Counted from the first letter of the stretch, positions 31,049 through 40,491 are shown. The stretch is DNA of 64,000 nt from Sporolactobacillus laevolacticus DSM 442 (GCF_000497245.1 NZ_AWTC01000002.1:186001-250000), one strand, 5' to 3'. The notes: generated by a model not told the origin, from the sequence alone. Numbers and translations are program-made.

Positions 31049-32860
31049 TTAGGAAATTTCATCAAGAGCATTATATTGGCTGAGCACCAGATCGAAATAT
31101 CTGCCTCGTAGCTCCATCAGCTGCTGGTGATTGCCCTGTTCCACAATTTCTCCCTCATTCAAAACCACAATATGATCTGCATCTCGGATTGTGGATAGCC
31201 TATGGGCGATAATGATGGATGTCCTCCCCTTTAATAATTGTTTTAGCGCGGTTTGGATAACTACTTCAGTTTCTGTATCAATGCTCGCTGTCGCTTCATC
31301 AAGAATAAGAATTTTCGGATCAGAGAGCAGCGCACGCGCAAAGGAAAGCAGCTGACGCTCACCTACCGAAAGGATATTTCCTCGTTCTTCGACTTCGGTA
31401 TGGTAGCCATCAGGCAATCCTTGTATAAAAGCATCTGCGCCAATCGCTCTCGCGGCATGCATGACCTCTTCATCCGAAGCATTTGGTTTCCCGAAACGGA
31501 TATTGTCCATGATCGTTCCAGAGAAGACATAGGTTTCCTGAATGACCGTGCCAACACTTGCGCGGAGTTCACGCAAATCAATGTCCCTTACATCAATTCC
31601 ATCAAATCGTACTTGGCCAGCAGTCGCGTCATAGAATCGACTGATTAAATTGGCAATCGTTGTTTTTCCCGAACCTGTGTGGCCGACCAGTGCCCATGTC
31701 TCGCCAGCAGGAATATGAAACGAGATGCCTTTAAGTGCTTTACGTGTCGCGTTATAACTAAATTCAACATCATCAAAGTCAATCGTGCCACGAACATTTT
31801 TCATACCGGCAGCATCTTTCTTATTTGGCACATTCGGTTGTTCATCAAGAAATTCAAAAATACGTTCAGACGAAGCCATTGCAACAAGCAGTTGATTGTA
31901 CACTTGCCCGAGACGTGAAATTGGTCCCCAAAACATGCCTAGATAGAACGCAAATGACACAAATGTGCCGATCTCAATTGATCCTTGATGAATAAGAAAC
32001 ACGCCGAACCAAATTAATATAGCAGAGCCAACAGCATTGGAAAGATCTACGAATGGACGGAACATTGCGTTTTTGCGTGTCGCCTCTTTCCACGCCAGAA
32101 AATTCTCTATATTGACTCCATTGAAATAGGCCCTGTTCTCCTCTTCCTGCGTAAAGGACTGGGTAACGCGAATTCCCTGAATGCTCTCGTTCAAATGAGA
32201 ATTCAGTTTTGACATTTTCATGCGTACTTTCTGCCATGCACGGCGAATGCTGCGCCGCAGTTTTGTTGAAATAAAGAACATGAGCGGAATGACAAGCAAC
32301 ACAGCGATCGCAAGCGGTGGGCTAAGTACAAACAAGATGACAAAAATGCCGATTAGCGTAGCGATATCCATAAGCGTATTGATAACACCGTTTGTGAACA
32401 GATCCTGCATCGAATTCACATCATTAATAATCCGGACAAGTATAGAACCGGCGGATCTCGAATCAAAGAAACGATGTGACAGATATTGAATATGGTTGAA
32501 TAAACTTTCTCTCAAATCATGAATGACATATTGCCCAAGCTCGTTCGTTGTTTTGATCCGATACCAGTTACTGGCGAATGATACGCAATACAGCACACCT
32601 GTGATACCAACAAGCCAATAAAGGAGTGTATAATTTTTATTGGCGATGGCACGGTCAAACGCGTAAACACCAATGATAATCGGAATGATCAGCCGCACAG
32701 CTGTAGTGATAACCATCGCAGCGATCGCTTTAGGAATCAGAGTTCTCACATAAGGCCCTAGATAGTTCAATAACCGCACCAACTGTTTCCAGTTAAACGG
32801 TTTTTCAATGACGCGATCCTCAGGATAGAAAAAGCGTTCTTTTGCTGCTCCACCAGCCAT
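31049..32860 (-). CDS. ABC exporter subunit with catalytic Walker B Glu (YknV/YheH-like)
   Basis: 603 residues: six-helix exporter domain (residues about 30-320) fused to an ATPase. Walker A GHTGSGKTT (about 396-404), signature LSVGERQLLSFARAL, Walker B LILDEATASID with the catalytic Glu, and switch IAHRLSTI. The signature differs from canonical LSGGQ. Its ATG overlaps the partner's stop (TAATG), so the pair is coupled and probably forms a heterodimeric exporter. Substrate unknown; homologues export drugs or lipids. Confidence 0.9.
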   Translation of the reverse strand: MAGGAAKERFFYPEDRVIEKPFNWKQLVRLLNYLGPYVRTLIPKAIAAMVITTAVRLIIPIIIGVYAFDRAIANKNYTLLYWLVGITGVLYCVSFASNWYRIKTTNELGQYVIHDLRESLFNHIQYLSHRFFDSRSAGSILVRIINDVNSMQDLFTNGVINTLMDIATLIGIFVILFVLSPPLAIAVLLVIPLMFFISTKLRRSIRRAWQKVRMKMSKLNSHLNESIQGIRVTQSFTQEEENRAYFNGVNIENFLAWKEATRKNAMFRPFVDLSNAVGSAILIWFGVFLIHQGSIEIGTFVSFAFYLGMFWGPISRLGQVYNQLLVAMASSERIFEFLDEQPNVPNKKDAAGMKNVRGTIDFDDVEFSYNATRKALKGISFHIPAGETWALVGHTGSGKTTIANLISRFYDATAGQVRFDGIDVRDIDLRELRASVGTVIQETYVFSGTIMDNIRFGKPNASDEEVMHAARAIGADAFIQGLPDGYHTEVEERGNILSVGERQLLSFARALLSDPKILILDEATASIDTETEVVIQTALKQLLKGRTSIIIAHRLSTIRDADHIVVLNEGEIVEQGNHQQLMELRGRYFDLVLSQYNALDEIS

Positions 32861-34629
32861 TACCGATTCCCCCCTCCATATATACTTTGCTGTTTCACAA
32901 GATCACGATCTTGATATTGAATATCATAAATGCGCCGATAGATACCGCCTTTAGCGACCAGCTCTTCATGAGTGCCTCTCTCCATAATTCTGCCATGCTC
33001 AAGCACAAGAATTTGATCGGCCATCTGCAGAGAAGAAATCCGGTGGGCAATAATAAATGTTGTCCTCCCCTTCATTAGTTCTCTGAACGCCTTTTGGATT
33101 AAACCTTCCGTACGCATGTCAACAGCACTCGTAGCATCGTCCAGAATAAGTATACTTGGATTGATCAGTAGTGCGCGGGCAATTGAGATTCGCTGTTTCT
33201 GCCCGCCTGAAAGACCCATGCCGCGTTCGCCGAGCACTGTATCATAGCCATTAGGCAGTTTTTTAATAAATTCATCTGCTTCCGCCCGTTTTGCTGCCTG
33301 AATCACCTCATCCATAGTTGCTTCAGGTCGGCCATAAGCGATGTTATCACGAATCGTTGAAGAAAACAGGAAATTCTCCTGAAGCACAAAACCAATATTT
33401 TTTCTGAGGGATTTCAAATCATATGATTTCACAGGACATCCATCGATCAGCACCTCACCACTTGTCGCGTCATAGAAACGGCCAATGAGTTGGGTAACGC
33501 TTGATTTCCCTGATCCTGTCGCCCCCATCAACCCAGTGACACTCCCAATTTCTGCTTCAAATGAGATATGTTCAAGCGCAGCCGTTTTTTCATTCGGATA
33601 GACAAGCGACACATCGTGAAAAGCGACACGGCCATCTAGACGTTCTTTTTTAAAGGCGTCTTGTGGCGACGCAAGATCGCTTTGCTCGTCAAGAATCTGC
33701 AACAAACGCTCGCCCGACGCTTTTGACTGTGAAAAGGTGTTGATCATGAATCCGAGGTTCATCAAAGGATCCATAATGTACCAGACAAGGCTGAAAAAAG
33801 CGACCAGCGCCCCCGGCGCGAGCCGCCCGTCCATAACAAAATAACCGCCAAGTGCCAGCAGGATAACGACACTGATGTCCCCGATCAACTCCATGAGCGG
33901 AAAATACTTTGCCCAGATATTAGCAGTCACCAAGTTTCTTGTCCTGTATGTGTCATTGCTTTCAGAGAAACGATTGATCTCAAAGTCCTCACGGCCAAGT
34001 GATTTAATCGTGTTCATGCCGCTAATATTTTCCTGAACACGAGTATTCATGCTGGCCAGCGAAAGGCGGATTTTTCGGAATGCAGGATGCACGCGTTTAT
34101 CAAAACGAAAAACACTGACACAAAGAAAAGGAGTCATTGCTAAGGTAACGAGGGCCAATTCCCAAGAGTAATAGAACATTAGCACAATGCTGAACCCAAC
34201 CAATACGACAAAATTGACTAGCTGAGTGAATCCGGCAGACAGAAAAAAACGGAAACCTTCAACATCAGCTGTCAGTCGAGACATCAGATCACCAGTTTTC
34301 GCATTGTCATAATAATGATATGGGAGATACTGCAATTTTTCGTACAGCGCTTTTCTCAGTCTGAATACCGAGCTGACGCCGAACATGTCTCCCCAATACT
34401 GGCTGTAGTAACTTGAAATGCCTTTTATCGCCATGATTACGACAAAACCAAGTGACAAAACCGGAACAAGTGATAGATTTTGATGAATCACTGCTTGGTC
34501 GATGGTCAGCTGCAAAATGATCGGATAGACGATGGTGATGCCGCTGGCCAAAATGAGAAATAAAATAGATCCGAACAAGTACTTCCTGTCTGGCCAATAA
34601 AACTGTTTCAACCTTTTAAAAATATCCAC
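32860..34629 (-). CDS. ABC exporter subunit with degenerate ATP site (YknU/YheI-like)
   Basis: 589 residues, six membrane helices then an ATPase: Walker A GATGSGKSS, signature LSGGQKQRISIARAL, Walker B LILDDATSAVD, switch IIAHRISS. The residue after the Walker B Asp is Asp instead of the catalytic Glu, as in the non-catalytic half of heterodimeric exporters such as BmrCD. The partner has the opposite combination (good Glu, altered signature), so one composite site is hydrolytic. GTG start behind GGGAGG with a long spacer. Confidence 0.9.
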   Translation of the reverse strand: MDIFKRLKQFYWPDRKYLFGSILFLILASGITIVYPIILQLTIDQAVIHQNLSLVPVLSLGFVVIMAIKGISSYYSQYWGDMFGVSSVFRLRKALYEKLQYLPYHYYDNAKTGDLMSRLTADVEGFRFFLSAGFTQLVNFVVLVGFSIVLMFYYSWELALVTLAMTPFLCVSVFRFDKRVHPAFRKIRLSLASMNTRVQENISGMNTIKSLGREDFEINRFSESNDTYRTRNLVTANIWAKYFPLMELIGDISVVILLALGGYFVMDGRLAPGALVAFFSLVWYIMDPLMNLGFMINTFSQSKASGERLLQILDEQSDLASPQDAFKKERLDGRVAFHDVSLVYPNEKTAALEHISFEAEIGSVTGLMGATGSGKSSVTQLIGRFYDATSGEVLIDGCPVKSYDLKSLRKNIGFVLQENFLFSSTIRDNIAYGRPEATMDEVIQAAKRAEADEFIKKLPNGYDTVLGERGMGLSGGQKQRISIARALLINPSILILDDATSAVDMRTEGLIQKAFRELMKGRTTFIIAHRISSLQMADQILVLEHGRIMERGTHEELVAKGGIYRRIYDIQYQDRDLVKQQSIYGGGNR

Positions 34630-34687
34630 TTTCTTGAACTACCTCCCCCTATTATTCCGCTTCCTAATTCATGAAACGGAATACTTT

Positions 34688-34705
34688 ATCTATTCTGCAA
34701 TAGAT
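34688..34705. promoter_or_regulatory. Possible operator of the ABC exporter operon
   Basis: ATCTATT-CTGC-AATAGAT, a perfect 7-bp dyad just downstream of the promoter -10. No adjacent regulator gene that would bind it is present. Confidence 0.4.
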
Positions 34706-34708
34706 ACC

Positions 34709-34736
34709 ATTCTAACAGAATGAGCGCAGACAACAA
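34709..34736 (-). promoter_or_regulatory. Promoter of the ABC exporter operon
   Basis: Minus strand TTGTTG (34736-34731), 16-bp spacer, TAGAAT (34714-34709) with upstream TGT (extended -10). Confidence 0.5.
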
Positions 34737-34884
34737 GCCATTCGCTCGATTAAAAGCGAAAATTCATTCTAATGTAAAAAAGATCGTTAGCCTTACAGCC
34801 CAAGAAGTGCATTGTATGGGTGCGAAAAACGTCTCACACATTTAATTCCAGAAACTTTAATCAACGTTTCTTGTAAATACAGAC

Positions 34885-34921
34885 AAAAAAAAGACAAAAA
34901 AACAGGACGACTAACGTCCCA
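34885..34921 (-). terminator. Peroxiredoxin gene terminator
   Basis: Minus strand GGACG-TTAGT-CGTCC (34919-34905) followed by TGTTTTTTTGTC. Confidence 0.75.
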
Positions 34922-34978
34922 TTTTTCTGTCGAACACGATGAACAATTTTGTTCTACTCTATTTCAGTTTACCGCAAA

Positions 34979-35527
34979 TCAAACGTGCAGTGTTTCATCG
35001 CCAGGATGCCAGTTAGCAGGACACAGTCCGCCTGACTGAAGTGCTTGAAGCACACGCAGTGTTTCGTCAACATCGCGGCCAATATTGTTGTCATTCACGA
35101 CTGAGTAACGAAGATCGCCTTCCGGGCTGATGATAAACAAGCCTCGAAGTGCAACGCCTTCTTCAGGAATCAGTACACCATATTTTTCTGCCACTTCTTG
35201 TGTATGGTCAGCTGCCAGTCTGAAATTGATCTTGCCAATTCCGCCTTCTCTTCTAGAGGTCTTCATCCATGCTTGGTGTGTATAAATCGTGTCGGTTGAA
35301 CATCCTATGATATCTGCTCCAAGGTCAACAAATTCGTCGTACCGATCGCTAAAAGCAGTAATTTCTGTCGGGCATACAAATGTGAAGTCCATTGGATAGA
35401 AGAAAAAGATCGTCCATTTGCCGGCTTTAATATTTTCCTCCAGATTTGCTTTGCTGAAAGAACCATCGGCATTCACACAATCAAGATCAAACAAAGGAGC
35501 CTTTGCACTAACAAGACGTTCTACCAT
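34979..35527 (-). CDS. ykuU: 2-Cys peroxiredoxin (AhpC/YkuU type)
   Basis: 182 residues. Thiol peroxidase of the typical 2-Cys class: peroxidatic Cys in FYPMDFTFVCPTEI (about residue 52) and resolving Cys in GGLCPANWHPGD near residue 170. Reduces H2O2 and organic peroxides. Position after dapH and the deacetylase gene matches B. subtilis ykuU, two genes apart from dapL there. A strong promoter and a 7-1-7 palindrome precede it, consistent with peroxide-responsive control. Confidence 0.92.
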   Translation of the reverse strand: MVERLVSAKAPLFDLDCVNADGSFSKANLEENIKAGKWTIFFFYPMDFTFVCPTEITAFSDRYDEFVDLGADIIGCSTDTIYTHQAWMKTSRREGGIGKINFRLAADHTQEVAEKYGVLIPEEGVALRGLFIISPEGDLRYSVVNDNNIGRDVDETLRVLQALQSGGLCPANWHPGDETLHV

Positions 35528-35591
35528 ATTTTAATAATACCTCCTGAAAAAATAAGCTTCTTTTCCTCACATCACATGAGGCTATGTCATT

Positions 35592-35620
35592 ATTATAGTA
35601 TCGGTTTATATTTAAGTCAA
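35592..35620 (-). promoter_or_regulatory. Strong sigma-A promoter of the peroxiredoxin gene
   Basis: Minus strand TTGACT (35620-35615), 17-bp spacer, consensus TATAAT (35597-35592). Confidence 0.8.
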
Positions 35621-35622
35621 TA

Positions 35623-35637
35623 TTAATTAATAATTAA
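35623..35637. promoter_or_regulatory. 7-1-7 inverted repeat upstream of the peroxiredoxin promoter (PerR/Fur-like)
   Basis: TTAATTA-A-TAATTAA abuts the -35 box. PerR, Fur and Zur boxes are 7-1-7 repeats; the PerR consensus TTATAATNATTATAA is similar but not identical. The region is very A+T-rich, so the palindrome could be fortuitous. Confidence 0.35.
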
Positions 35638-35762
35638 TTTAAAATAAATATTATCCTAGTTAATAAAAGAAATTATTAAAAATACATGAATAGTTTAATT
35701 ATCATTTAGAATAACAATTATCAAATGAATGATCCAGTTCAACTATATTTTTCTATACTTAA

Positions 35763-35897
35763 TCATAGCACTATACCCAACGTTCTCCCATTAATACGCT
35801 TGGAGACGGCAAAAAGCATGAACTCATCAAGTAACTCATCTCCTTTTAACCATAAGTTGTCCACTTCAAAGATAAAAATTCTGGCGGAACACATCAT
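35763..35897 (-). pseudogene. Possible remnant reading frame (44 codons)
   Basis: A short frame starting ATGATG with protein-like sequence (RIFIFEVDNLWLKGDELLDE) but no ribosome binding site. It sits in the 470-bp gap between the deacetylase and peroxiredoxin genes. It may be the residue of a decayed gene; I recognise no family. Confidence 0.2.
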
Positions 35898-35931
35898 ATT
35901 AGTTTTTCATTTTTTGGTATATCTATACAAT

Positions 35932-35976
35932 AAAAAAAGCTGGGACGAAAAATATATTTTCGTTCCAGCTTTTTTG
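35932..35976. terminator. Terminator after the N-acetyldiaminopimelate deacetylase gene
   Basis: AAAAAGCTGGgACGAAAA pairs with TTTTCGTtCCAGCTTTTT around ATATA; flanking A and T tracts allow action on both strands. Confidence 0.85.
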
Positions 35977-35995
35977 AATAGATGATTAAGTCTTC

Positions 35996-37105
35996 TCAGA
36001 CGCCTTCTCTGATATATGTGCTGACCACTTTTACGCCCTGTGCCAAAGCGGCTTCATCAGGCATAAAATCTGCGGAATGAAGGCTTGATGTTTTTCCTAC
36101 ACCAAGCCAGAACATAAAGCCCGGCAATTCTTTCAGAAAGTAGCCGAAGTCCTCACCAGTCATCGCGTCGTTGCAAATGATATAGGGAAATCCTTTCTTT
36201 TCGCAAAACTGAATGAATGGATCCACATTTTCTTTGCGATTGAACACTTGATAATAATTCGCACCATAATCAATTTGCCCTTTACATTGATAGGCAATCT
36301 CAATGGCTTTCACCTGACGTTCAATATCGTCCTTGATTAAGGCCATTGTCTCCTGGTTAAGCGTACGGATTGTACCTTCAACGCGAGCATGTTCCGCAAT
36401 AATATTCTGTTTTGTTCCGCCACTGATTTTGCCAATGGTCAAGACTGCAGAATTAAGCGGATCAACACGACGTGCAACGATCGTTTGAAGGCCAACAACG
36501 AAGTGGCTTGCAGCTACAATTGTGTCGTGCGTTAGGTGAGGATAAGCAGCATGTCCGCCTTTTCCAAAGAAATCAATGAAGAGTTCAGAAGTATTAGCAA
36601 ACAAAATGCCTTCCTTTGTAGCCACCGTTCCGACAGGAAAATCAGGGGAGACATGCAATCCGAAAATCAAATCAGGTTTCCATGATTGAAATTCGTCACT
36701 CGCCATCATTGGCAGCGCACCGCCTGGACCTTCCTCCGCTGGCTGGAAGATGAAAAGTGTATCCTCTTTCACAGGATTTTCAATGACATTCTCCAATGCG
36801 CCAAGAGCGATTGTCATATGAAAGTCATGGCCGCAGGCATGCATATTGCCTTCATACCTTGATTGAAATGAATATCCAGTTTTCTCTTTCACTGGCAGCG
36901 CATCAATATCTGTGCGAAAACCAATAAGTTTTGACGGATGCGTTCCCGACACTCTGACAAGCAAACCGGTTTTCCACTTTTTTACCTGTACGCGTTCTTG
37001 TGGCATCCTGCTGATTTGATCCAGCAAAAAAGCCTGCGTCTCCACTTCCTCAAATCCGACTTCAGGAATCTGATGCAGAGCGCGTCTGATTGCAACATAA
37101 TCCAT
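35996..37105 (-). CDS. N-acetyldiaminopimelate deacetylase (M20 family)
   Basis: 369 residues. M20 metallopeptidase fold: RRALHQIPEVGFEE at the N-terminus, metal-binding HACGHDFHM (about residues 91-99), QPAEEGPGG with the catalytic Glu, and MTGEDFGYF. In B. subtilis the orthologue YkuR removes the acetyl group from N-acetyl-LL-diaminopimelate in the lysine and peptidoglycan branch. The adjacent dapH makes the first acetylated intermediate, which supports this role over a general aminoacylase. Confidence 0.92.
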   Translation of the reverse strand: MDYVAIRRALHQIPEVGFEEVETQAFLLDQISRMPQERVQVKKWKTGLLVRVSGTHPSKLIGFRTDIDALPVKEKTGYSFQSRYEGNMHACGHDFHMTIALGALENVIENPVKEDTLFIFQPAEEGPGGALPMMASDEFQSWKPDLIFGLHVSPDFPVGTVATKEGILFANTSELFIDFFGKGGHAAYPHLTHDTIVAASHFVVGLQTIVARRVDPLNSAVLTIGKISGGTKQNIIAEHARVEGTIRTLNQETMALIKDDIERQVKAIEIAYQCKGQIDYGANYYQVFNRKENVDPFIQFCEKKGFPYIICNDAMTGEDFGYFLKELPGFMFWLGVGKTSSLHSADFMPDEAALAQGVKVVSTYIREGV

Positions 37106-37187
37106 GATTCGTCCACTTCCTGTTTGCGAGTTCTAGCCTGTATATAATTAAAGGAGATTCGATAAGTCCGTGAAAAATCGGACCTTA

Positions 37188-37898
37188 TTAAAGTTGACGC
37201 AATTCCTGCATGATTTCTGTTTTTGAACGTGTTTTTTCATCAATCGTTTTCAATACACGCGCCGGTGCACCGACAACTACTGTATATTCCGGAACATCTT
37301 TTGTTACAATTGCACCCGCTGCAACAACCGCACCTTTTCCAATATGCACGCCTTCAAGTACAACTGCGTTGGCTCCGACAAGCACATCATCTTCAACAAC
37401 AACCGGCTTAGCAGATGGTGGCTCAACAACGCCTGCAAGTACAGCTCCGGCACCAATATGACAGTTCTTGCCGACAGTCGCACGTCCGCCAAGAACAGCG
37501 TTCATATCAATCATTGTTCCTTCTCCAACAACTGCGCCAATATTGATAACCGCTCCCATCATGATGACAGCCTGTTTTCCAATCTCAACCTTTTCGCGAA
37601 TCAGTGCGCCTGGTTCGATACGCGCTTCAATGCCTTTAAGGTCAAGGAAGGGAACAGCTGAATTACGCGCGTTATTTTCGACTACATAGTCTTCAATCTT
37701 GTCCTTGTTTGCGATAAGGACCGGCTCAATGTCCTTCCAATCACCGAACAAAGTTCCTGCCCCGCCACTGATAAAAGCTCGAACATTGTCGCCAAATGAA
37801 AGAGGTGCTAAATCACCTTTTATGTAAACCTTTACCGGCGTTTTTTTCACACTATTTTGTAGAAAAGAAATAATCTCGTAAGCGTCCATCTGCTCCAT
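37188..37898 (-). CDS. dapH: Tetrahydrodipicolinate N-acetyltransferase
   Basis: 236 residues, the B. subtilis length. Left-handed beta-helix acyltransferase with hexapeptide repeats (about residues 88-215: [57 protein letters not shown]). Acetylates tetrahydrodipicolinate from acetyl-CoA in the acetylated diaminopimelate pathway. ATG 37898 has GGGAGG upstream; an extended frame does not. First gene of the dapH-deacetylase pair. Confidence 0.95.
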   Translation of the reverse strand: MEQMDAYEIISFLQNSVKKTPVKVYIKGDLAPLSFGDNVRAFISGGAGTLFGDWKDIEPVLIANKDKIEDYVVENNARNSAVPFLDLKGIEARIEPGALIREKVEIGKQAVIMMGAVINIGAVVGEGTMIDMNAVLGGRATVGKNCHIGAGAVLAGVVEPPSAKPVVVEDDVLVGANAVVLEGVHIGKGAVVAAGAIVTKDVPEYTVVVGAPARVLKTIDEKTRSKTEIMQELRQL

Positions 37899-37943
37899 AC
37901 AAGTCCCTCCCAAAAGTCGTTTCACTTGTTATATTATCGAATT

Positions 37944-38813
37944 TCATGAGAAAAGTCTATGACGGACAAGGTCAACAAAGGCTCGCACCTGATTCAGCTG
38001 CAAGGTTTCTTTGTCATATAATAGCCAGTTTTCACGAACGATCGGAGCCCCTTGCCGGTCAAGCAATGGAATACGGTTCACGCGGTCTTTCTCTGTCAAA
38101 CTAATTGACGGAAGCACCGCATAACCAATACCATGGGTGACCATTTGCTTGCACGTTTCAATTTGATCAACCATAATTGTACGGACCGGAAGTCTTAAAT
38201 TTTGTGATCGCCACCAATCCTGAATAATCTGGTCATACGATGAATCACTTCGAAATTGAATATAAGGTCTTTCTTCTTTTCTCAATTCACTCAGAGACAT
38301 GATTTTGGAGTCAACAAAATTAAGCGGATCAGAAAATAGATGCAACTTTGCTCCGCCCCAATTTGGCGTACCGCGAACAATAGCTGCATGACATTCAGCA
38401 TGATACATCTGATCCAATATTCCGCTCGACCACCCTGTAGTAAGCGATATTTTCACAAGAGGATGATGCTCAACGAACGCCTTCAAGACATCAGGAAGCC
38501 AATATTGTCCGTTGACTGACGAAACCGCGAGCTTCAGCGATCCATAGATTTCAGATTCGTTGGCCTGAAGTTTCGCACGCGTTTCGGCAGCACGATCCAA
38601 AGTCTCCTTTGCAAATTCCGCGATAATCTCACCCTCGGCCGTTACTGTTACCCCGCGTTTAGATCGAACAAACAATTTGGTATTCCACTCACGCTCAAGG
38701 TATTGCAGCCTTTGACTAAGTGCAGGCTGGGAGATAAATAACTTTTCCGATGCTTTTCTCATATTACCTTCGTCTGATAAAACAGTAATTAATTCAAGGT
38801 CTGACAACTTCAT
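37944..38813 (-). CDS. ccpC: LysR-type regulator, CcpC-like
   Basis: 289 residues. N-terminal winged helix-turn-helix (ISQPALSQRLQYLEREW, about residues 27-43) and LysR effector domain. The C-terminal region has VDQIETCKQMVTHGIGYAVLPS, which I recall as nearly identical in B. subtilis CcpC (YkuM), the citrate-responsive repressor of citZ and citB. The gene order ccpC-dapH-deacetylase also matches. AGGGGG precedes ATG 38813; two codons upstream is an in-frame TTG. Confidence 0.87.
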   Translation of the reverse strand: MKLSDLELITVLSDEGNMRKASEKLFISQPALSQRLQYLEREWNTKLFVRSKRGVTVTAEGEIIAEFAKETLDRAAETRAKLQANESEIYGSLKLAVSSVNGQYWLPDVLKAFVEHHPLVKISLTTGWSSGILDQMYHAECHAAIVRGTPNWGGAKLHLFSDPLNFVDSKIMSLSELRKEERPYIQFRSDSSYDQIIQDWWRSQNLRLPVRTIMVDQIETCKQMVTHGIGYAVLPSISLTEKDRVNRIPLLDRQGAPIVRENWLLYDKETLQLNQVRAFVDLVRHRLFS

Positions 38814-38889
38814 TTGCAAGCCCCCTGATAATCATTGATCGATCTTAATAGTGCTTTGTTTGCAAACGTTCCCTATGACCTTCGTTTGG

Positions 38890-38917
38890 TAGACAAAAAA
38901 ATGAGACATGCTATAAT
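38890..38917 (+). promoter_or_regulatory. Promoter of the Spo0E-like gene
   Basis: TAGACA, 16-bp spacer, TATAAT (38912-38917) with upstream TGC (extended -10), about 43 bp from the start codon. Confidence 0.6.
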
Positions 38918-38959
38918 ATAAATAATATTAGTAGATTATCCAACGCCAGGAGGGACTTT

Positions 38960-39175
38960 GTGTTCATGTCTGAATTTCCAGAGGTACGTACATCCCAGGA
39001 AATTAGTTGCATCCATTCGGAAAGGATCGAACAAAAAAGACAAGAATTATTAAAAACAGCCAAACGACATGGACTGTTTGCTGAACAAACACTACGATGC
39101 AGCCAAGAACTCGATCTCATGATTATTGAAATTCAAGAAAAATATTCGCCAATGCGTGAAATCGCGCAGTTCTGA
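38960..39175 (+). CDS. Spo0E-like aspartyl-phosphate phosphatase
   Basis: 71 residues. Helical hairpin with the Spo0E-family SQELD motif in RCSQELDLMIIEIQ (about residues 47-60); family members dephosphorylate Spo0A~P (or other response regulators) and delay sporulation. GTG 38960 has AGGAGG six bases upstream; an ATG two codons later is possible. Monocistronic between its own promoter and terminator. Confidence 0.8.
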   Translation: MFMSEFPEVRTSQEISCIHSERIEQKRQELLKTAKRHGLFAEQTLRCSQELDLMIIEIQEKYSPMREIAQF

Positions 39176-39209
39176 AACAGTGATACACTTCATCTATCAA
39201 TAGATTCAA

Positions 39210-39240
39210 CCGGCCCCATGGCCGGCCTAAATCTTTTTTA
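39210..39240 (+). terminator. Terminator of the Spo0E-like gene
   Basis: CCGGCC-CCAT-GGCCGG (39210-39225), then CCTAAATCTTTTTT. Confidence 0.65.
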
Positions 39241-39313
39241 TTTCTTCTAACCCATCATTGTAACCGCTTCATATATCTCCCAACCTTATCCAATCCAAAT
39301 GATAAATCTATAG

Positions 39314-39338
39314 TAAAAAAGGCTCGCAGAGGCGAGCC
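39314..39338 (-). terminator. pit terminator
   Basis: Minus strand GGCTCGC-CTCT-GCGAGCC (39338-39321) followed by TTTTTTAC. Confidence 0.9.
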
Positions 39339-39340
39339 CA

Positions 39341-40348
39341 TTAAAGTACCCAGTTTAATATTCGATAAATGAATGCCGCAACAAGCGCAGTAGAAGGCAA
39401 AGTAATGACCCATGTAATAACAATGTTTAAAGCCATTCCCCAGTTAACGCCTTTAACACGTTCTGCAGATCCAACACCTAAAATAGAAGAGGTAATGACA
39501 TGCGTTGTGCTGACGGGAAAATGGATAAAAGTAAAGCCAAAAATAATTGTGGCTGAAGAAAGATCGGCTGCTGCCCCATTAATCGGCTGGATTTTCATAA
39601 TTTTACTTCCAACCGTATGAATAATTCTCCACCCGCCTAATGATGTGCCCATCGCCATTGCAATCCCTGCCGCAATACGCACCCACATCGGAATCTCAAC
39701 TTTTGTCAAGTAATTTGATGCCACTAACGCCATCGTTATGATCCCCATCGTTTTCTGTGCGTCATTCGTTCCATGAGCAAAGGACTGAAGCGCAGCTGTA
39801 AAGATTTGGAACAATCGAAAGCGCTGATTGGTCTTGACCAACGAAAAGTTACGAAACAGGAAGGTGAACAGTTTCATAACGATAAATCCTATGGTAATCG
39901 CAGCGATTGGCGAAATAATCAGAGCCTCAAAAATTTCTAGAAATCCTGTATAATTTAGTGCACCGAACCCAAGTGCCGAAATACCCGCACCTGCGAGCGA
40001 TCCGATAATTGCATGTGATGAACTGCTCGGAATGCCAAGGTACCATGTTGCAAGATTCCATAGAATAGCGCTGATCAGCGCAGCCATCACGATCATCAAT
40101 CCTGTTGTTTCATCTTTAATGGAAAAAGGATCAATGACTCCTTTGCTGATCGTCTGGGCGACACCTGTAAATGTAATCGCACCAAGAAAATTCATCGCTC
40201 CCGCGAGTATGATCGCCGCTCTAGGGCGAAGCGCACGTGTGGAAACAGATGTAGCGATCGTATTGGCTGTGTCATGAAAACCATTAATAAAGTCGAACGT
40301 GAACGCCAAAAATACGATCATCAACGTTAACGCAAACAAACTTTCCAT
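39341..40348 (-). CDS. pit: Low-affinity inorganic phosphate transporter (Pit family)
   Basis: 335 residues, about ten membrane segments in two inverted halves. Signature motifs FDFINGFHDTANTIATSVSTRAL (about residues 19-41) and SFAHGTNDAQKTMGII with FPVSTTHVITSSILGVG. Carries metal-phosphate complexes with protons. Encoded directly downstream of its usual DUF47 partner, 140 bp apart, as in B. subtilis ykaA-pit. Confidence 0.95.
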   Translation of the reverse strand: MESLFALTLMIVFLAFTFDFINGFHDTANTIATSVSTRALRPRAAIILAGAMNFLGAITFTGVAQTISKGVIDPFSIKDETTGLMIVMAALISAILWNLATWYLGIPSSSSHAIIGSLAGAGISALGFGALNYTGFLEIFEALIISPIAAITIGFIVMKLFTFLFRNFSLVKTNQRFRLFQIFTAALQSFAHGTNDAQKTMGIITMALVASNYLTKVEIPMWVRIAAGIAMAMGTSLGGWRIIHTVGSKIMKIQPINGAAADLSSATIIFGFTFIHFPVSTTHVITSSILGVGSAERVKGVNWGMALNIVITWVITLPSTALVAAFIYRILNWVL

Positions 40349-40491
40349 GATTATAAAACCCTTTCCGCATAAAAATGAGTGCGTTTTTTCTCAAAAACAT
40401 TTCCGTTTCGTTTCATCCCATTTCTGCATGAAACAAAATGAAAAGAATTGCCTATGTAATCCATTCCATTCATAGACAAATAACAATAAAG

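Noticed and set aside
35725-35985. 86-codon frame on the plus strand in the gap before the deacetylase terminator
   Set aside because: It lacks a ribosome binding site, runs through the terminator hairpin at 35932-35976 and has no protein-like pattern.
37150-37190. GATTCGATAAGTCCG near the dapH stop, resembling the left end of the modular repeat
   Set aside because: Only about 15 bp match loosely and no right end follows; the segment is better read as a small hairpin beyond dapH.
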